DNA of 64,000 nucleotides from Paenibacillus caseinilyticus (GTDB taxonomy: Bacteria; Bacillota; Bacilli; Paenibacillales; NBRC-103111): NCBI RefSeq assembly GCF_027533645.1, contig NZ_JAQAGY010000012.1:124001-188000 (forward strand). Direction: 5' to 3'. The position numbers and the translations under genes were made by a program. This document shows positions 9,985 to 18,586 of this stretch, piece after piece (the stretch's first letter is position 1; each line of letters begins with the position of its first letter). Under the pieces are notes generated by a model. That model worked only from the letters and a program-made list of their open reading frames with translations, did not search any database and was not told the DNA's origin.

Positions 9985-11064
9985 ATGAGTTCTAACGACA
10001 AGCTGCAGATCGGCGTCATCGGCGCCGGCAATATCGGTAACGTACATATTCAGGAATTCCAGAAGCTGCCGGATGTCGTCATTACAGCGGTTACGGACGT
10101 ATTCCAGCCCATGGCTATCTCCCGGGCGAAAGAGTATGGCATTCCTACCGTCCACGTCAATTACCAGGATCTGCTTCAAGATCCGAATGTGGATGCGGTC
10201 GTCGTCGCCGTACCGAACGAATCCCATGCACCGATTGCCATTGAGGCGCTGCGCGCGGGCAAGCACGTCCTGCTCGAGAAGCCGATGGCCGTGAACGCCG
10301 CTTCGGCCAAAGAGATCGTCAAAGCCCACCTTAAGAGCGGCAAAGTGCTCATGATGGCCCACCAGATGCGGTGGGAGCCGCTGAATCTGCAGGTGAAAGA
10401 GCAGATCGACAAGGGCGCGCTGGGCAAGATCTATAATGTCAAAACCGGATGGCTGCGCCGCAAAGGCATTCCCGGCTGGGGCACCTGGTTCACCCAGATG
10501 CACAAAGCCGGCGGCGGCCCTCTTATCGATATCGGCGTACATATGCTGGATCTGTCCCTGCATCTGATGGGATCCCCGAAACCGGTATCCGTATTCGGTA
10601 CGACCTATGCGGAATTCGGGCCGAAGAAGAAAGGCATCGGCACTTGGGGCAAGCCCGACTGGAACGGCTTCTACGATGTGGAGGATCTGGCGACGGCGCT
10701 GATCAAGCTCGACAACGGCAGCACGCTGTCCCTGGACGTCTCTTGGGCGGCGAATACGGGATATATCGGCAATGGTCCCTACGTGTACCTGATGGGATCG
10801 GACGGCGGCGCTTCGCTTCAAGGAGACAGGGGAACGCTGCACACCGAGCTCTTCGACCGCACGGCGGACGTGGAACTCGCGATTCCTCAGCATGACGAAG
10901 GCTCCCGGGTGCGGATGAGCCGCCACTTTGTCGACTGCGTGCGCGAGAACCGCGAGCCGATCACTTCGGCCATGTCGGGTCTCACCAATTCCCTCGTGCT
11001 CGAAGCGATCTACGAGTCTTCCCGTACCGGGAACGTCGTAAAGCTGGATTGGACGCTGGAATAA
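9985..11064 (+). CDS. Gfo/Idh/MocA family NAD(P)-dependent oxidoreductase
   Basis: The 359-residue enzyme opens with a Rossmann nucleotide-binding motif (IGVIGAGNIGNVH) and carries the family EKP motif (LLEKPMAVN, about residue 100) and a GGGPLIDIGVHMLD segment with the catalytic-region Asp and His. Family members oxidise or reduce sugars and inositols. The ATG at 9985 has GGAGG ten bases upstream. The substrate cannot be read. Only six bases separate it from the next gene, so the two are probably co-transcribed. Confidence 0.88.
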   Translation: MSSNDKLQIGVIGAGNIGNVHIQEFQKLPDVVITAVTDVFQPMAISRAKEYGIPTVHVNYQDLLQDPNVDAVVVAVPNESHAPIAIEALRAGKHVLLEKPMAVNAASAKEIVKAHLKSGKVLMMAHQMRWEPLNLQVKEQIDKGALGKIYNVKTGWLRRKGIPGWGTWFTQMHKAGGGPLIDIGVHMLDLSLHLMGSPKPVSVFGTTYAEFGPKKKGIGTWGKPDWNGFYDVEDLATALIKLDNGSTLSLDVSWAANTGYIGNGPYVYLMGSDGGASLQGDRGTLHTELFDRTADVELAIPQHDEGSRVRMSRHFVDCVRENREPITSAMSGLTNSLVLEAIYESSRTGNVVKLDWTLE

Positions 11065-11070
11065 CCCCTT

Positions 11071-11754
11071 ATGGACTCTATTCTTGAAATCAATCTGCAC
11101 TTATTCAGTGTTATTGGTACGATCGCCTTCGCGGTATCGGGGGCGGTCGTGGCTATGGAAGAAGAATACGATATCCTGGGCGTATTCGTTCTCGCCTTGG
11201 TTACGGCCTTCGGCGGCGGGGTCATCCGCAACCTGCTCATCGGCGTGCCGGTAACCACGCTGTGGGAACAAGGAATGTTTCTCAGAACCGCCGTTGTGTC
11301 GGCCTTTTTGGTGTTTCTGGTGCCGGTCTCGTGGATTATGCGCTGGAAAACATGGGAGTCGCTGTTCGACGCCATCGGACTCGCGGCGTTCGCTATTCAG
11401 GGCGCATTGTATGCGACCCAGAAGGGAGTGCCGCTCAGTGCCGTGATGGTAGCGGCTATGATGACCGGCATCGGCGGAGGAATCATCCGCGATGTGCTCG
11501 CAGGGCGCAAGCCCCTCGTGCTGCGCGATGAGATCTATGCCGTGTGGGCGCTGCTCGCCGGCCTTGTCATCGGGCTAGGCTGGTTCCAGGGCTCCTGGGC
11601 GCTGCTGGGACTGTTCGCTTTAGTAGTCATTATGCGGATGCTGTCGGTCACCTTCAAATGGCGTCTGCCACGGCGTACGATCCACCTGCAGCAGGAGCTT
11701 CCTGCTGCAGGAATCCCACACAGCAGGAAGAGAAAGGAGAAGGCACATGAGTAA
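11071..11754 (+). CDS. TRIC-type (UPF0126/YvgT) membrane channel protein
   Basis: The 227-residue product has seven hydrophobic segments arranged as two similar halves, each with a glycine-rich motif: AFGGGVIRNLLIG in the first and GIGGGIIRDVLAGRKPLV in the second. This is the signature of UPF0126 proteins, related to trimeric intracellular cation channels. The C-terminal tail is basic. It follows the oxidoreductase by six bases and overlaps the next gene by eight bases. Confidence 0.85.
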   Translation: MDSILEINLHLFSVIGTIAFAVSGAVVAMEEEYDILGVFVLALVTAFGGGVIRNLLIGVPVTTLWEQGMFLRTAVVSAFLVFLVPVSWIMRWKTWESLFDAIGLAAFAIQGALYATQKGVPLSAVMVAAMMTGIGGGIIRDVLAGRKPLVLRDEIYAVWALLAGLVIGLGWFQGSWALLGLFALVVIMRMLSVTFKWRLPRRTIHLQQELPAAGIPHSRKRKEKAHE

Positions 11755-12253
11755 CCAAGGAACTCCCTCGTGGACGGGGAGCCGCCAGGTGCCTGGCGAG
11801 GAACTGCAGGCACGGCTCGAAACCATACGTACGCTGCAGGACAATGGGCTGGAAATGTACGAGATCGCAAAGGACAGTGAGACGGGCGAGCATTATTTGC
11901 ATTACTCGTATCTTCACCGCAATCTGGCCGGTGCACCCGGAGCGGGGGCCGGCGGGGAAGAGGTGTTTCACCATCTGCTGCCGCTGGGCTCTGACGATGT
12001 GCTCGGTATTCTATTCAGCAAGCAGCCCTACACGTATCCGGATCACTGGACACGCGCATTCCTGCGCAACGGACCCGAAGGGCAGTATGTGTGGTTCGAT
12101 CCGGCATATGCGGCAGCCGAGGCGGAGAATGAAGCCTTCGGCCAGGATCTCGCTTCCCGTCTGGCTGCCTTCAAGCAGCAGGGGAATGTGAGTGAAGAGG
12201 CCGTCCGGCGCTTCCTGGAAGAGCTCGAGAAGGGGCCAGGGGATTCGAAGTAA
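11747..12253 (+). CDS. hypothetical protein, translationally coupled to TRIC gene
   Basis: The 168-residue hydrophilic product is not recognised. It overlaps the channel gene by eight bases and has GAAAGGAGAAGG upstream of the ATG. Visible features are a predicted N-terminal helix (ELQARLETIRTLQDNGLEMYE), an aromatic-rich middle (HYLHYSYLHRNL, YTYPDHWTRAF) and an acidic C-terminal helix (SEEAVRRFLEELEKG). There is no signal peptide, membrane segment or metal motif. The coupling suggests a partnership with the channel, but that is inference. Confidence 0.65.
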   Translation: MSNQGTPSWTGSRQVPGEELQARLETIRTLQDNGLEMYEIAKDSETGEHYLHYSYLHRNLAGAPGAGAGGEEVFHHLLPLGSDDVLGILFSKQPYTYPDHWTRAFLRNGPEGQYVWFDPAYAAAEAENEAFGQDLASRLAAFKQQGNVSEEAVRRFLEELEKGPGDSK

Positions 12254-12351
12254 CATGCTTTTCGCATATTTTTCGGCGGGTGATTCATCCTAATGGGGAA
12301 AGATGGCCGCCCTTGCGCGCCGCTTAAGGAACATCCCTAGGAGGACACCCG

Positions 12352-13083
12352 ATGAAGAACGCAAAGAACCGCAGTCTGTGGATACTGGCCCTGCTGTCCG
12401 TTGTCATGCTGAGCACTGCCGCCTGCGGAGGCAACAAGCCGCAAGCCTCGAGTCCTGGCACCGGACTGCAGGATTACCGGCAGCAGCAGCTTTTTGACCG
12501 GGACAGCCGCAATAATGAAGACGGGACGCTTGGAGTGAAGGAACGGTACCGGGATCCGGAAGCCGGCGGCAGGGGATCCGAGTACACCGGCCGCAAGCAG
12601 CTCGATATGACCAATCGTCATGAAGCGAAATCGATGGGCTTCTCGCCGCTGATCGCAGAGCGGCTGAAGAGCTTGAACGGGGTAGCCGAAGCCCAGGTGC
12701 TGCTCACCGAAGTGAACGCTTATGCGGCGATCGTACTGGACGGCCATAGTCCGGATGCCGAGGCGAATCCGGAGATGATGAAGAACGGGGTATCGTCCAA
12801 GGGCGGTGCGGGCCTCTTCGGGCAGGGCAGTCCGCTGCGCTTCTCCTGGACAGAAGAGGGCGGTCTCACTTCGAGCAAAGCCGACGAGATCCGCAAGGCT
12901 GTGCTGGCGGCGGCCCCGACGAACATTCAAGAGGTGTTCGTTTCCGCGAACCCCAACTTCGTCCAGCGGATCCGGTTCTATGCGAAGGAAGAAGGGGAGA
13001 AGGGCTCGTTCTCTCAATATACGAATGAATTCCAAACGATGCTGCAGCACGTATTCCCGGATAACGTGAATACCAGAAGATAG
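12352..13083 (+). CDS. YhcN/YlaJ-family sporulation lipoprotein
   Basis: The 243-residue precursor has a lipoprotein signal peptide with lipobox LSTAAC (Cys near residue 23). The mature part holds the YhcN/YlaJ pattern: a segment about recognising self-pairing (ERLKSLNGVAEAQVLLTEVNAYAAIVLDG), followed later by 'ADEIRKAVLAAAPTNIQEVFVSANPNFVQRI'. This resembles the spore-germination lipoproteins of Bacillales. Anchoring would be on the outer face of a membrane. AGGAGG lies before the ATG, and a strong terminator follows. Confidence 0.85.
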   Translation: MKNAKNRSLWILALLSVVMLSTAACGGNKPQASSPGTGLQDYRQQQLFDRDSRNNEDGTLGVKERYRDPEAGGRGSEYTGRKQLDMTNRHEAKSMGFSPLIAERLKSLNGVAEAQVLLTEVNAYAAIVLDGHSPDAEANPEMMKNGVSSKGGAGLFGQGSPLRFSWTEEGGLTSSKADEIRKAVLAAAPTNIQEVFVSANPNFVQRIRFYAKEEGEKGSFSQYTNEFQTMLQHVFPDNVNTRR

Positions 13084-13111
13084 GCCTGCGGTACTAGCAG
13101 CGGCACACAAC

Positions 13112-13172
13112 AAAAACGGACCAGCGATTCTACCCGCCTCTAAGACGTGGCGGTAGAAAGCGGTCCGTTTTT
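13112..13172. terminator. bidirectional terminator
   Basis: AAAAACGGACC (13112-13122) pairs with GGTCCGTTTTT (13162-13172), and an inner CTACCCGCC/GGCGGTAG stem extends the hairpin. The A and T flanks suit termination from both sides, between the convergent lipoprotein and response regulator genes. Confidence 0.85.
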
Positions 13173-13216
13173 GCGTGCTGCAGTAGCAGAGGACGCGTGC
13201 AAGCACGGGCGGTGCC

Positions 13217-13915
13217 TCACTTTAATTCGAATTTGTACCCGACACCCCATACGGTTTTGATATACTTGGGGTCTTTCGGATCCGACTCGACTTTCTTGCG
13301 CAGATTCGTAATGTGCACATCCACGGACCGTTCCGTAACGAAGGAATCAATGCCGCGGATTTTGTTCAGCAGTTCTTCACGGGAGAATACTTTACCGGGG
13401 TGAAGCCAGAAGTTGCGCATAATCTCAAATTCGGAATAGGTGGTTTCGATGGGATTGCTGTGCAGATAGATGCATCGCTTCTCGAGGTCGAGATCGATAT
13501 CCTTGGGGTTCGGCACGGGCTGTTCCACGGCGGCGGACTTGACCGACTGGTTGAAGCCGGAACGTCGCAGCAGCGCGGAGGTGCGGGCGGCAAGCTCCCG
13601 CATGCTAAAGGGTTTGCACAGATAGTCGTCGGCGCCTACGGTCAGCGCATTGACGCGCTCGGAGACTTCATTTTTGGCCGAAACAATCATGATCGGAACA
13701 TTCGACAGCGTACGAAAATGCTTGCACAGCTCGATGCCGTTCGTGTCGGGCAGCATGAGATCGAGGATGATGACATCTGGATTCTCCTCTAGGAACAGGT
13801 CTTGCGCCTGTTGACCGTCGAACGCACAGGAAACCGCATAATTCTCTTCACTCAGGTAAATGGATATCATATCTGCAATACTATGATCATCTTCCACAAG
13901 TAATACTTTAGACAT
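13217..13915 (-). CDS. OmpR/PhoB-type response regulator
   Basis: The 232-residue product has a receiver domain (KVLLVEDDHSIAD; Asp in VIILDLMLPD; Lys in YLCKPFSMREL) and a winged-helix output domain (YSEFEIMRNFWLHPGKVFSREELLNKI, then RSVDVHITNLRKKVE). The ATG at 13915 follows AGGTGG at a normal spacing; a TTG further upstream is less likely. No histidine kinase is adjacent, so it is an orphan regulator in this window. The Spo0E-like gene is divergent from it. Confidence 0.88.
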   Translation of the reverse strand: MSKVLLVEDDHSIADMISIYLSEENYAVSCAFDGQQAQDLFLEENPDVIILDLMLPDTNGIELCKHFRTLSNVPIMIVSAKNEVSERVNALTVGADDYLCKPFSMRELAARTSALLRRSGFNQSVKSAAVEQPVPNPKDIDLDLEKRCIYLHSNPIETTYSEFEIMRNFWLHPGKVFSREELLNKIRGIDSFVTERSVDVHITNLRKKVESDPKDPKYIKTVWGVGYKFELK

Positions 13916-13977
13916 GACATGCCACCTCAACTAGTTGAAATATTAGAATAATGTTAGAAAAATTCATAGTCGATTCT

Positions 13978-13984
13978 TGCCGAA
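13978..13984 (+). promoter_or_regulatory. candidate Spo0A box
   Basis: TGCCGAA matches the 7-base Spo0A box TGNCGAA and lies in the 207-base divergent gap before the Spo0E-like gene. A near match, TATCGAA, follows at about 14024. A 7-base match is weak evidence by itself. Confidence 0.3.
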
Positions 13985-14122
13985 AAACATACTTTCTAAA
14001 TGGTTACCCCTCATAATACAAAGTATCGAATGCGGGATCGGGCGCTACCCGGTACATAGCAGTTCGCAATCGCGAACGTCAACCCAAAACGACAGCCGCA
14101 ACTTACGAGGGGGAGAACAGAT

Positions 14123-14305
14123 ATGGAAGTAAAGCCGCAACTCGAACGCCAGATTCAAAGCTGCATTGAGGACCTGGAGGACATGGTAACCGGAAGTGGC
14201 TGTGCGCTCACGGACCCGGATGTCGTACGAAAAAGCATGGAACTCGACGAGCTTATTCTCGTTGCCATGCGAAGCCAGCGTGCCCATGCCAAGAAGGTGC
14301 ATTAA
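14123..14305 (+). CDS. Spo0E-family aspartyl-phosphate phosphatase
   Basis: The 60-residue product is two predicted helices with the family signature S-x-x-L-D (SMELDELI, residues 38-45) in helix two. That is the active-site motif Spo0E-type phosphatases use to dephosphorylate Spo0A~P or related regulators. The size is normal for Spo0E-like peptides. GGGGGAGA precedes the ATG. Its position beside an orphan response regulator and near kapB fits a sporulation-control role. The exact target protein is not deducible. Confidence 0.85.
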   Translation: MEVKPQLERQIQSCIEDLEDMVTGSGCALTDPDVVRKSMELDELILVAMRSQRAHAKKVH

Positions 14306-14466
14306 GTTGTTGGGCCCGAAATCTTACGAAATCTGATGGATTTGGGGCAAACTGTAAGTATAATCGGCGGCCCAACGGGCCATACAAGAAGGGGAGAGCC
14401 GCAGCTTGATCCTTTCACCCTTATCGGCAAGCCAGTCGAAGCAGGCTCCCGGAAAGGTGTTCCTTT

Positions 14467-14691
14467 ATGGATAACGGTTATAAAGTACGTGCGTTCTGCC
14501 AGGCTAACGGCTGCACCAACAGCCAACATAAGGAGATCATGCAGACGATCGATTACCCGACGTCTTTTTCTTTTGCCCTATGGATGAACGGGGATAACGA
14601 GCCCCCAGGGTGCATGAAATGTCCTGACTGCGGACGCCGTATGTATTATTATCCGGTTACCTACCACAGCGAACCGGACTATTTTGCATAA
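14467..14691 (+). CDS. small cysteine-motif (zinc-ribbon-like) protein
   Basis: The 74-residue product has paired cysteines that could bind zinc: FCQANGC near residue 11, and CMKCPDCG near residue 50. The rest is polar and aromatic (MYYYPVTYHSEPDYF). GGAAAGGTG precedes the ATG at a rather long distance. It is not recognised as a named family. It might be a small regulatory or nucleic-acid-binding protein, but no partner is evident. Confidence 0.55.
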   Translation: MDNGYKVRAFCQANGCTNSQHKEIMQTIDYPTSFSFALWMNGDNEPPGCMKCPDCGRRMYYYPVTYHSEPDYFA

Positions 14692-14784
14692 CTTCTCCTA
14701 TTATAATCCCCGGGCACATAAAGTCAAAATATCCTAGGTCCTACAACCTCGCTGCATTCGGGGGACTTTAAAAAGAAACGTGTG

Positions 14785-15105
14785 TCAATTGACCCACGCT
14801 TCCCCCCACTGCTGCACTGCATCCATCACCGGTTTGAGCGCCTTGCCTTTGCCGGTAAGCTCATATTCGATCCGAACCGGAGTCTCGGGATACACGTGCC
14901 GGGCGATGAGGCCCGCCGCTTCCAATTCCTTGAATCTCTCGGCCAGCATTCTGTCGCTCATTCCCGGTATCATTTCCGATATATCTTTGAAGCGGCACGG
15001 ACCTCCGAGCAGAGCGCAGAGGATCAAACCGGTCCAGCGCTTGCCCAGAATCTCGAAAGCAGCTTCAAATTTGGGGCACATGGTATGCGGTTGTTGGTCT
15101 GCCAT
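14785..15105 (-). CDS. HxlR-family transcriptional regulator (first copy)
   Basis: The 106-residue winged-helix regulator shows the HxlR/DUF24 core: CPKFEAAFEILGKRWTGLILCAL, RFKDISEMIPGMSDRMLAERFKELEAAGLI and RIEYELTGKGKAL. The single Cys near the N-terminus is where redox- or electrophile-sensing members react. AGAGGTG lies six bases before the ATG at 15105; a GTG within that ribosome binding site is rejected as start. It is divergent from purT, and a 26-base palindrome lies in the shared gap. Confidence 0.88.
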   Translation of the reverse strand: MADQQPHTMCPKFEAAFEILGKRWTGLILCALLGGPCRFKDISEMIPGMSDRMLAERFKELEAAGLIARHVYPETPVRIEYELTGKGKALKPVMDAVQQWGEAWVN

Positions 15106-15166
15106 CGTATTCACCTCTTCTTCCTTCTATTTTATCATAGAACCCACCTTGAATGTTAGCTTTTTT

Positions 15167-15192
15167 CTTACTATATACTTGTATTTAGTAAG
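15167..15192. promoter_or_regulatory. palindromic operator candidate for HxlR
   Basis: Half-sites CTTACTATATAC and GTATTTAGTAAG are separated by two bases and are inverted repeats with one mismatch in twelve. This TACTA...TAGTA form resembles operators of DUF24 regulators such as YodB and CatR. The site lies between the divergent hxlR-like gene and purT. Confidence 0.65.
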
Positions 15193-15231
15193 TATTCCCT
15201 CCCTTATTCCATCCATTCGCAGAAGTTAACC

Positions 15232-15260
15232 TTGAAAAAGTTGGATAAGTGCAGTATAAC
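15232..15260 (+). promoter_or_regulatory. sigma-A type promoter for purT
   Basis: TTGAAA (15232-15237), exactly 17 bases, then TATAAC (15255-15260). It lies about 50 bases upstream of the purT start codon at 15309. Confidence 0.7.
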
Positions 15261-15308
15261 TGCGATAGGCTATAAATTTTGCGGGATATTAATGGAGGGA
15301 ATGTTTAC

Positions 15309-16487
15309 ATGTACGGAGCACCACTATCAGCCAGAGCCCAAAAAATCATGCTGCTCGGCTCGGGAGAGCTTGGCAAGGAAGTCGTTATCGAAGCGCAGCG
15401 TCTCGGGGTGGAGACGATCGCCGTCGACCGGTATGCAGACGCGCCGGCGATGCAGGTCGCACACCGTTCGCATGTCGTTTCGATGCTGGACGGCGCAGCG
15501 CTGAGGGAGCTTATCGAACGGGAGAAGCCGGATCTTATCGTACCCGAGATCGAGGCCATCGCGACCCAGACGCTCGTGGAGCTGGAGGCCGAGGGCCACC
15601 GCGTCATTCCGACGGCTACAGCCGCCCGTCTGACGATGGACCGCGAAGGGATCCGCCGGCTCGCTTCCGAGACGCTTGGGCTCCCGACGGCCCGCTATGC
15701 GTTCGCAGATACGCTCGACGAGCTGAAGGCCGCCGTAGCGGAGATCGGCACGCCATGTGTCATCAAGCCGATTATGAGTTCCTCGGGCAAAGGCCAGAGC
15801 GTCTGCAGGACGCTTGATGATGTGGAAGCTTCTTGGAATATCGCAATGGAAGGCGGAAGGGCGAAGAAGACGCGCGTGATCGTGGAAGAATTCATCCAGT
15901 TCGATTCGGAGATTACGCTGCTCACCGTCCGCTCGGTGTCCGGAACGTCGTACTGTGCGCCGATCGGCCATATCCAGAAGGACGGGGACTATATCGAATC
16001 ATGGCAGCCGCACTTCATGAGTGCCGCCCAGTTGAAGGAAGCCCAGGAGATCGCCGGCAAAATCACGGAAGCGCTCGGCGGCGCAGGCTTGTACGGGGTC
16101 GAGCTGTTCCTGGCGCCGGACAAAGTAATATTCAGTGAAGTGAGCCCGCGCCCGCACGATACGGGGATGGTGACGATGGCTTCCCAGGATCTCTCGGAAT
16201 TCGCGCTGCATGTGCGTGCCATTCTCGGGTTCCCGGTTCCGACGATCCGTCTGCTGACACCGGCCGCATCGTATACGCTGAAGGCGGACCGCGATGCGGA
16301 CAGCTTCCGCATCGGCGGGCTGGAGGAGGCGCTCTCCGGGCCGAACACGCAGGTGCGAATCTTCGGCAAGCCGGAGACGAAGCCCGGACGCCGGATGGCG
16401 GTAGCGCTCAGCTCGGGAGAAACGGTCGAAGAGGCCCGCGAGCTGGCCAAAGCGGCGGCATCCTCCCTGCGCATTGAATACCTTTAA
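15309..16487 (+). CDS. purT: formate-dependent phosphoribosylglycinamide formyltransferase (GAR transformylase 2)
   Basis: The 392-residue ATP-grasp enzyme joins formate and ATP to glycinamide ribonucleotide in the third step of purine synthesis, bypassing formyl-tetrahydrofolate. The N-terminal domain has [19 protein letters not shown]. The ATP-grasp region has [15 protein letters not shown] and [15 protein letters not shown]. The family motif [13 protein letters not shown] is present. Length equals that of well-known PurT proteins. GGAGGG lies before the ATG. It stands alone, away from a purine operon, and has its own promoter. Confidence 0.95.
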   Translation: MYGAPLSARAQKIMLLGSGELGKEVVIEAQRLGVETIAVDRYADAPAMQVAHRSHVVSMLDGAALRELIEREKPDLIVPEIEAIATQTLVELEAEGHRVIPTATAARLTMDREGIRRLASETLGLPTARYAFADTLDELKAAVAEIGTPCVIKPIMSSSGKGQSVCRTLDDVEASWNIAMEGGRAKKTRVIVEEFIQFDSEITLLTVRSVSGTSYCAPIGHIQKDGDYIESWQPHFMSAAQLKEAQEIAGKITEALGGAGLYGVELFLAPDKVIFSEVSPRPHDTGMVTMASQDLSEFALHVRAILGFPVPTIRLLTPAASYTLKADRDADSFRIGGLEEALSGPNTQVRIFGKPETKPGRRMAVALSSGETVEEARELAKAAASSLRIEYL

Positions 16488-16596
16488 TGAGGAAGAGCTT
16501 CGCGGCAAAGCTTGTAACTAAGACAGCCGAGGGAACCTAAGCGGTCGCCATGCGTAGTGACTCGGGTATCCGAAAGGCGCGGGAGGGGATTATGGT

Positions 16597-17388
16597 ATGA
16601 ATGCACATGAAATCGATTATGAAGTACACGGGTCGGAGATGCAGTACGTCGAGATCGAACTTGATCCGGGCGAGAGCGTCATTGCCGAGGCGGGCAGCCT
16701 AATGATGATGGACCAGAATATCCAGATGGAGACAATCTTCGGGGACGGCAGCGACCAGGGGGGCAAGGGCTTGATGGGCAAGCTGTTCGGCGCAGGCAAG
16801 CGGCTGCTGACCGGCGAGAGCCTCTTCATGACTTTGTTCACTAACCGCGGCCACGGCAAGGAGCGAGTCAGCTTCGCTTCTCCTTATCCTGGACGCATAC
16901 TGCCGATGGATCTATCGGATCTTGGCGGCAAGATCATCTGCCAGAAGGATTCGTTCCTCTGTGCGGCCAAAGGCGTGTCGGTAGGCATCGATTTTCAGCG
17001 CAAGCTGGGAGCGGGCTTCTTCGGCGGCGAAGGCTTCATCATGCAGAAGATCGAAGGGGACGGACTCGCCTTCGTGCACGCCGGCGGAGCGATCTGTGAG
17101 CGGGAACTTCGTCACGGCGAAGTGATCCGCGTGGACACGGGATGTCTTGTCGCCATGACGCAGGGCATTGACTATGACATCGAATTCGTCAAGGGCGTCA
17201 AGACGGCGATCTTCGGCGGCGAAGGTCTCTTCTTCGCTACCTTGAGGGGACCGGGGCGCGTATGGATCCAATCGCTGCCGTTCAGCCGCTTGGCTGACCG
17301 GGTACTGACGGCCGCCGGTCCCAACGGACGCAAGGAAGAGGGCAGCCTGCTCGGGGGTCTTGGGAACCTGCTTGACGGAGACCGTTAA
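16597..17388 (+). CDS. TIGR00266/AIM24-family protein
   Basis: The 263-residue product is a glycine-rich all-beta protein of the AIM24 type: [35 protein letters not shown] at the start, then repeated beta motifs such as [15 protein letters not shown] and [18 protein letters not shown]. The family fold is a double-stranded beta-helix-like sandwich; the bacterial role is unknown. It has no signal peptide. The ATG follows GGAGGGG at a normal distance. The roughly 110-base gap to purT holds no terminator-like hairpin, so read-through is possible. Confidence 0.8.
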   Translation: MNAHEIDYEVHGSEMQYVEIELDPGESVIAEAGSLMMMDQNIQMETIFGDGSDQGGKGLMGKLFGAGKRLLTGESLFMTLFTNRGHGKERVSFASPYPGRILPMDLSDLGGKIICQKDSFLCAAKGVSVGIDFQRKLGAGFFGGEGFIMQKIEGDGLAFVHAGGAICERELRHGEVIRVDTGCLVAMTQGIDYDIEFVKGVKTAIFGGEGLFFATLRGPGRVWIQSLPFSRLADRVLTAAGPNGRKEEGSLLGGLGNLLDGDR

Positions 17389-17465
17389 AAAACGATATTA
17401 TTTAGAGTACGGAATTTGCAAGACGCATGCCGAGAATTACATACGTGAAAGAGGTGCTGTAGTCA

Positions 17466-17741
17466 ATGGCATATAATCCTCAAGTCATCGATGCCAAAAT
17501 TGTCAGTCACAATCCAAAGAACGGATTGTTCGAAGTCGTTGCCAGCCTGAAGGACCGCACGGTTTGCCGCCTGACCTTCGAGACCGACGAGTCGGGTACC
17601 GCGAAGGCTACCCACATCTCGCGGCTTCTGCAGGAACCGTGTCCGATTTGCCGCAAAGATTTTCTTTGCAACTGCATGGACAAGTTCATCGACAAGATTT
17701 CGGTACAGGCACTGGATCAAGCCGGTACGCCGACTGCGTAG
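17466..17741 (+). CDS. small cysteine-rich hypothetical protein
   Basis: The 91-residue product carries a compact cysteine cluster, CPICRKDFLCNCMD (residues ~59-72), that could hold zinc. It is preceded by a beta-rich N-terminal half (AKIVSHNPKNGLFEVVASLKDRTVCRLTFET). It is not recognised beyond being a conserved-looking small Bacillales-type protein. AAGAGGTG precedes the ATG and a strong terminator lies 63 bases downstream, so it ends a transcript. Confidence 0.65.
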   Translation: MAYNPQVIDAKIVSHNPKNGLFEVVASLKDRTVCRLTFETDESGTAKATHISRLLQEPCPICRKDFLCNCMDKFIDKISVQALDQAGTPTA

Positions 17742-17804
17742 AACTTCGTAGACGTAAGATCCGCTTGACCCGCAGTGCTTTACATGCGGACAGAGGTAAG
17801 CGGC

Positions 17805-17837
17805 AAGCCCATGAGCGGGATGCTCATGGGCTTTTTT
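17805..17837 (+). terminator. rho-independent terminator
   Basis: Perfect 12-bp stem AAGCCCATGAGC / GCTCATGGGCTT with a five-base loop, followed by TTTT. Confidence 0.9.
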
Positions 17838-17873
17838 GCTGTCGCTGCCGGCGGAGTGGAGGATTATGACCAG

Positions 17874-17893
17874 GTACTATGCAAAGATAGTAC
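17874..17893. promoter_or_regulatory. perfect inverted repeat upstream of yiaAB-like gene
   Basis: GTACTAT-GCAAAG-ATAGTAC is a perfect 7-6-7 inverted repeat about 95 bases before the membrane-protein gene. A TATAAT sits downstream at 17916-17921 without a good -35, a layout that would suit an activator or repressor site. Confidence 0.4.
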
Positions 17894-17988
17894 TTCTCTA
17901 ACTGGGGAATCCCCGTATAATTAGGGAATAAGAAGCAGGCCCATCGTCATGGTTCCTGCACAACCTACACAATAGAGGGGTAATCATC

Positions 17989-18423
17989 ATGAGAAAAAGA
18001 AACACATCCGCGTTCACATTCTTGGCTTGGACTTCCTTCGCTTCGGCTCTGCTCGCCATGTTCATCGGCATCTCGACGCTCGAAGAAACCTTATCGGTAA
18101 AAGGCTATTATGCCGTCAGCGCCTTGTATCTCACAATGGCTTCTTTCGTCCTCCAAAAAACCGTACGCGATAACCAGGAGGACGGCAGCGGAGCTCGCAA
18201 ACGGAACACGGGCGCCTTCACGTTCCTGTCCTGGACTGCCTTCTCGACCGCGCTGCTGGCCATGTTCATCGGCATCGTCAATTTGGAACAGCCACTCTCC
18301 GTGCAAGGCTATTATGCGGTAACAGCGCTATTCCTCACGATGTCCTCCTTTGTGCTCCAGAAGACTGTGCGGGACAACAAGGAAGACGGCGAGCGGTACA
18401 TCGAAACCGACTTGCACGAATAA
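17989..18423 (+). CDS. tandem YiaA/YiaB two-helix membrane protein
   Basis: The 144-residue protein is an internal duplication. Residues 1-65 and 69-135 are near copies, each with RKRNT-AFTFL-WT-F, a first membrane helix (ALLAMFIGI), a second (YYAV-ALFLTM-SFVLQ) and the same exit sequence KTVRDN-EDG. Each half matches the YiaAB two-helix domain, so the product has four membrane helices. The function of the domain is unknown. AGAGGGG precedes the ATG and a terminator follows. Confidence 0.85.
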   Translation: MRKRNTSAFTFLAWTSFASALLAMFIGISTLEETLSVKGYYAVSALYLTMASFVLQKTVRDNQEDGSGARKRNTGAFTFLSWTAFSTALLAMFIGIVNLEQPLSVQGYYAVTALFLTMSSFVLQKTVRDNKEDGERYIETDLHE

Positions 18424-18448
18424 AGCTGGAGTCGGCAAGAAGCAAGGG

Positions 18449-18479
18449 CGGCCTCGGGAGATCCCGATGGCCGTTTTTT
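18449..18479 (+). terminator. rho-independent terminator
   Basis: CGGCCTCGGG pairs with CCCGATGGCCG across a four-base loop (one bulge), followed by TTTTTT. Confidence 0.85.
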
Positions 18480-18586
18480 GGCTCTTTTCCGTAGGCTCAT
18501 TTGTTAAGAACGCGTGTTTTTTCTTTTGGCGGAGACTATGGTAAAATAAGAGAACGAACCTAGAAGCCAAAGGAGCGTGACTTCCC

